64,000 nucleotides of DNA. Source: Lytechinus pictus. Taxonomy: Eukaryota; Echinodermata; Echinoidea; Temnopleuroida; Toxopneustidae. The stretch lies in contig NW_026974140.1 in the NCBI RefSeq assembly GCF_037042905.1, positions 18,216,001 to 18,280,000 on the forward strand, read 5' to 3'. Below are positions 62,660 through 64,000 of this stretch, piece by piece (the first letter of the stretch is position 1; each line of letters begins with the position of its first letter). Below the pieces are notes generated by a model. That model did no database searches. It was not told the origin of the DNA and saw nothing but the letters and a program-made list of their open reading frames with translations. A program made the translations under genes and the position numbers.

Positions 62660-63249
62660 AGGTCAAGTCCACCCCAGAAAATTGTTGATTTGAATCAATA
62701 TAGAAAAATCAAACAAACAAAACGTTGCAAATTTCATCAAAAACCGTTGTAAAATAAGTTATGACATTTTTTAAGTTTCACTTATTTTTCACAAAACAGT
62801 TAAATGCACAACTCAGCGATATGCAAATGAGAGTCGATGAATGTCCATCACTCACTATTTCTTTTGTTTTTTATTGTTTGAATAGTACAATATTTCAATT
62901 TTTACAAATTTGACAATAAGGACCAACTTAACTTAACCATAAACTGTTCAAATAATGGTAATTCCACATGTTCAGGGAGAAATAAAACTTTGTTTCACTT
63001 GACGAGAAGAAAATTAGAATATTTCATATAATAAAATACAAAATAAATAGTGAGTGGGTGACGTCATCAGTCTGCCAATTTGCATACCGACCAGGATGTG
63101 CATATAACTGTTTTGTGAAATTAAGCGAAACTTTAAAATGTCATAACTTTCTTATTTTACATCCGATTTTGATGAAATTTTCAGTGTTTTGCTTGTTGGA
63201 TTTTTCTCCTTTGTTTCAAATAAACTTTTTGTTGGGGTGGACTTGTCCT
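62660..63249. mobile_element. TTAA-flanked MITE, 590 bp
   Basis: Ends AGGTCAAGTCCACCCCAG and, in reverse, AGGACAAGTCCACCCCAAC, flanked by TTAA on both sides (62656-62659, 63250-63253). Relatives lie at 45148 and, in half, 11840. It is non-coding. Confidence 0.85.
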
Positions 63250-63612
63250 TTAATGACACATAGGATTATGGTTTTCTTCTTTTCAACCATACTCATATTG
63301 CCCCCACATTCTTTCATGAAAACATAGTTAGAAAATTCTTTATTCTTTCATTATGTATGTTTATTTAAATATAAACTTTTAATCTTATTCCTCCCCAAGT
63401 ACTATACTTTGTTGTTGCTTAAAGAAATCAATTCAAGAAATCAATTCTCAATTTAACTGATGGACATTCAAAAAGTTGTGAAATCAAATGAAATATTGTA
63501 AGAGTTTTTGCTTTGCAAACTTTGCAATCACAAAAATAATGTAGAAAGTGATGCTTATGAAAAATAAATTATTTATATTCCCGAATTATAATTATATTTC
63601 AGGCTACTATAT

Positions 63613-63792
63613 CTATTTAGGCCTTTGAGGCACTTTTTCTGATAAACCCTTTTTATAAGCAGCTTTTTCTTTAGCAGACATGGTGCGTATTGTAACCCTA
63701 AGGTTATTCATGTTCTTGCCAACCATCTGAGGGGGTCCATTCAGAGTTAGTCTATCTTCAAGTCCATGAAGAAGCTGATTCACAACAGTCAT
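63613..63792 (-). CDS. MTIF3: Mitochondrial translation initiation factor 3, last exon only
   Basis: After an acceptor reading CTTCCGTTCACAG, an open frame of 59 residues runs to a TAG at 63613-63615. It starts MTVVNQLLHGLEDRLTLNGP and continues with QMVGKNMNNLRVTIRTMSAK and a lysine-rich end. This matches the last helix-strand portion of the IF3 C-terminal domain: a leucine-rich helix, a short hydrophilic turn, then G-x-x-M-x-x-x-V-x-I-x-x-M. IF3 binds the small ribosomal subunit; the mitochondrial form acts in initiation of mitochondrial translation. The methionine at the exon start is internal, because the exon begins after an acceptor and lacks the N-terminal domain. The rest of the gene is beyond the right edge. 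The convergent position next to GTF3A supports the call. Confidence 0.8.
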   Translation of the reverse strand: MTVVNQLLHGLEDRLTLNGPPQMVGKNMNNLRVTIRTMSAKEKAAYKKGLSEKVPQRPK

Positions 63793-64000
63793 CTGTGAAC
63801 GGAAGATAATACACAGGATTTCATTTTAGAGTGACAAAGAGAGGTGAATAGATAAAAAAAGGGATACACTCTTCTAATCTTTATATGATGCACAGTATTC
63901 TATATATAAAGTGAGTGAAACCTTAATATGCCTTTGAGTTGGCTTAAACAATATTGTAATATTAGCTTGCAAAACTATACCAGGCCACAAATGTGCAATC

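Larger units (their letters stand above)
57310..63610. other. GTF3A-MTIF3 convergent intergenic region
   Basis: No gene is recognised. It holds the MITEs at 59298, 60073 and 62660 and AT-rich unique sequence. Short open frames match the repeats or are unremarkable. Confidence 0.5.

Overview
This is an animal nuclear genomic window: AT-rich, with small exons separated by long introns, GT-AG splice sites and a dense load of short DNA transposons, tRNA-derived SINEs and minisatellites. The protein-coding exons look deuterostome, and the repeat styles (TTAA-flanked foldbacks, arrays rich in TGACCTTTGACC, small elements ending in TTTCATGAAAC, tRNA-headed SINEs) are the kind I associate with echinoderms. 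I infer an echinoderm, probably a sea urchin; the species cannot be fixed from the sequence alone.

Four genes can be supported. (1) Minus strand, 19366 down to 1326 and continuing off the left edge: an 18-exon, phase-consistent model of 1187 codons for the cramped-like SANT-domain chromatin protein CRAMP1, lacking only its C-terminal exon(s). (2) Plus strand, 28912-35014: a 199-residue Jupiter-family (JPT1/JPT2, formerly HN1/HN1L) microtubule-associated protein in three coding exons. (3) Plus strand, about 41729-56789: transcription factor IIIA (GTF3A), nine C2H2 fingers over nine small exons plus a large last exon with a lineage-specific tail of eight 30-residue repeats. (4) Minus strand, 63613-63792: the last exon of a mitochondrial translation initiation factor 3 (MTIF3), running off the right edge.

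Layout: CRAMP1 and JPT are divergent, separated by about 9.5 kb that holds a candidate CpG/E-box promoter zone, a SINE nested in a foldback element, a TTAA-flanked MITE, a decayed non-LTR retrotransposon and a perfect 40-bp-arm hairpin. JPT and GTF3A are tandem, about 5.4 kb apart. GTF3A and MTIF3 are convergent, separated by about 6.8 kb of repeat-rich sequence. From memory, CRAMP1 neighbours JPT2 in human, and GTF3A neighbours MTIF3 convergently, so the window seems to join two ancient neighbour pairs.

The four genes do not form one pathway: CRAMP1 acts in chromatin, JPT at microtubules, GTF3A in 5S rRNA transcription and MTIF3 in mitochondrial translation. The unusual material is mostly structural: a nested transposon whose empty-site paralogue lies in the same gene, a 1.3-kb palindromic element with a visible target duplication, a composite tandem array whose five units each begin with a 13-16 bp G-run, minisatellites carrying many DR1-type nuclear-receptor sites, and the coding repeat tail of GTF3A.
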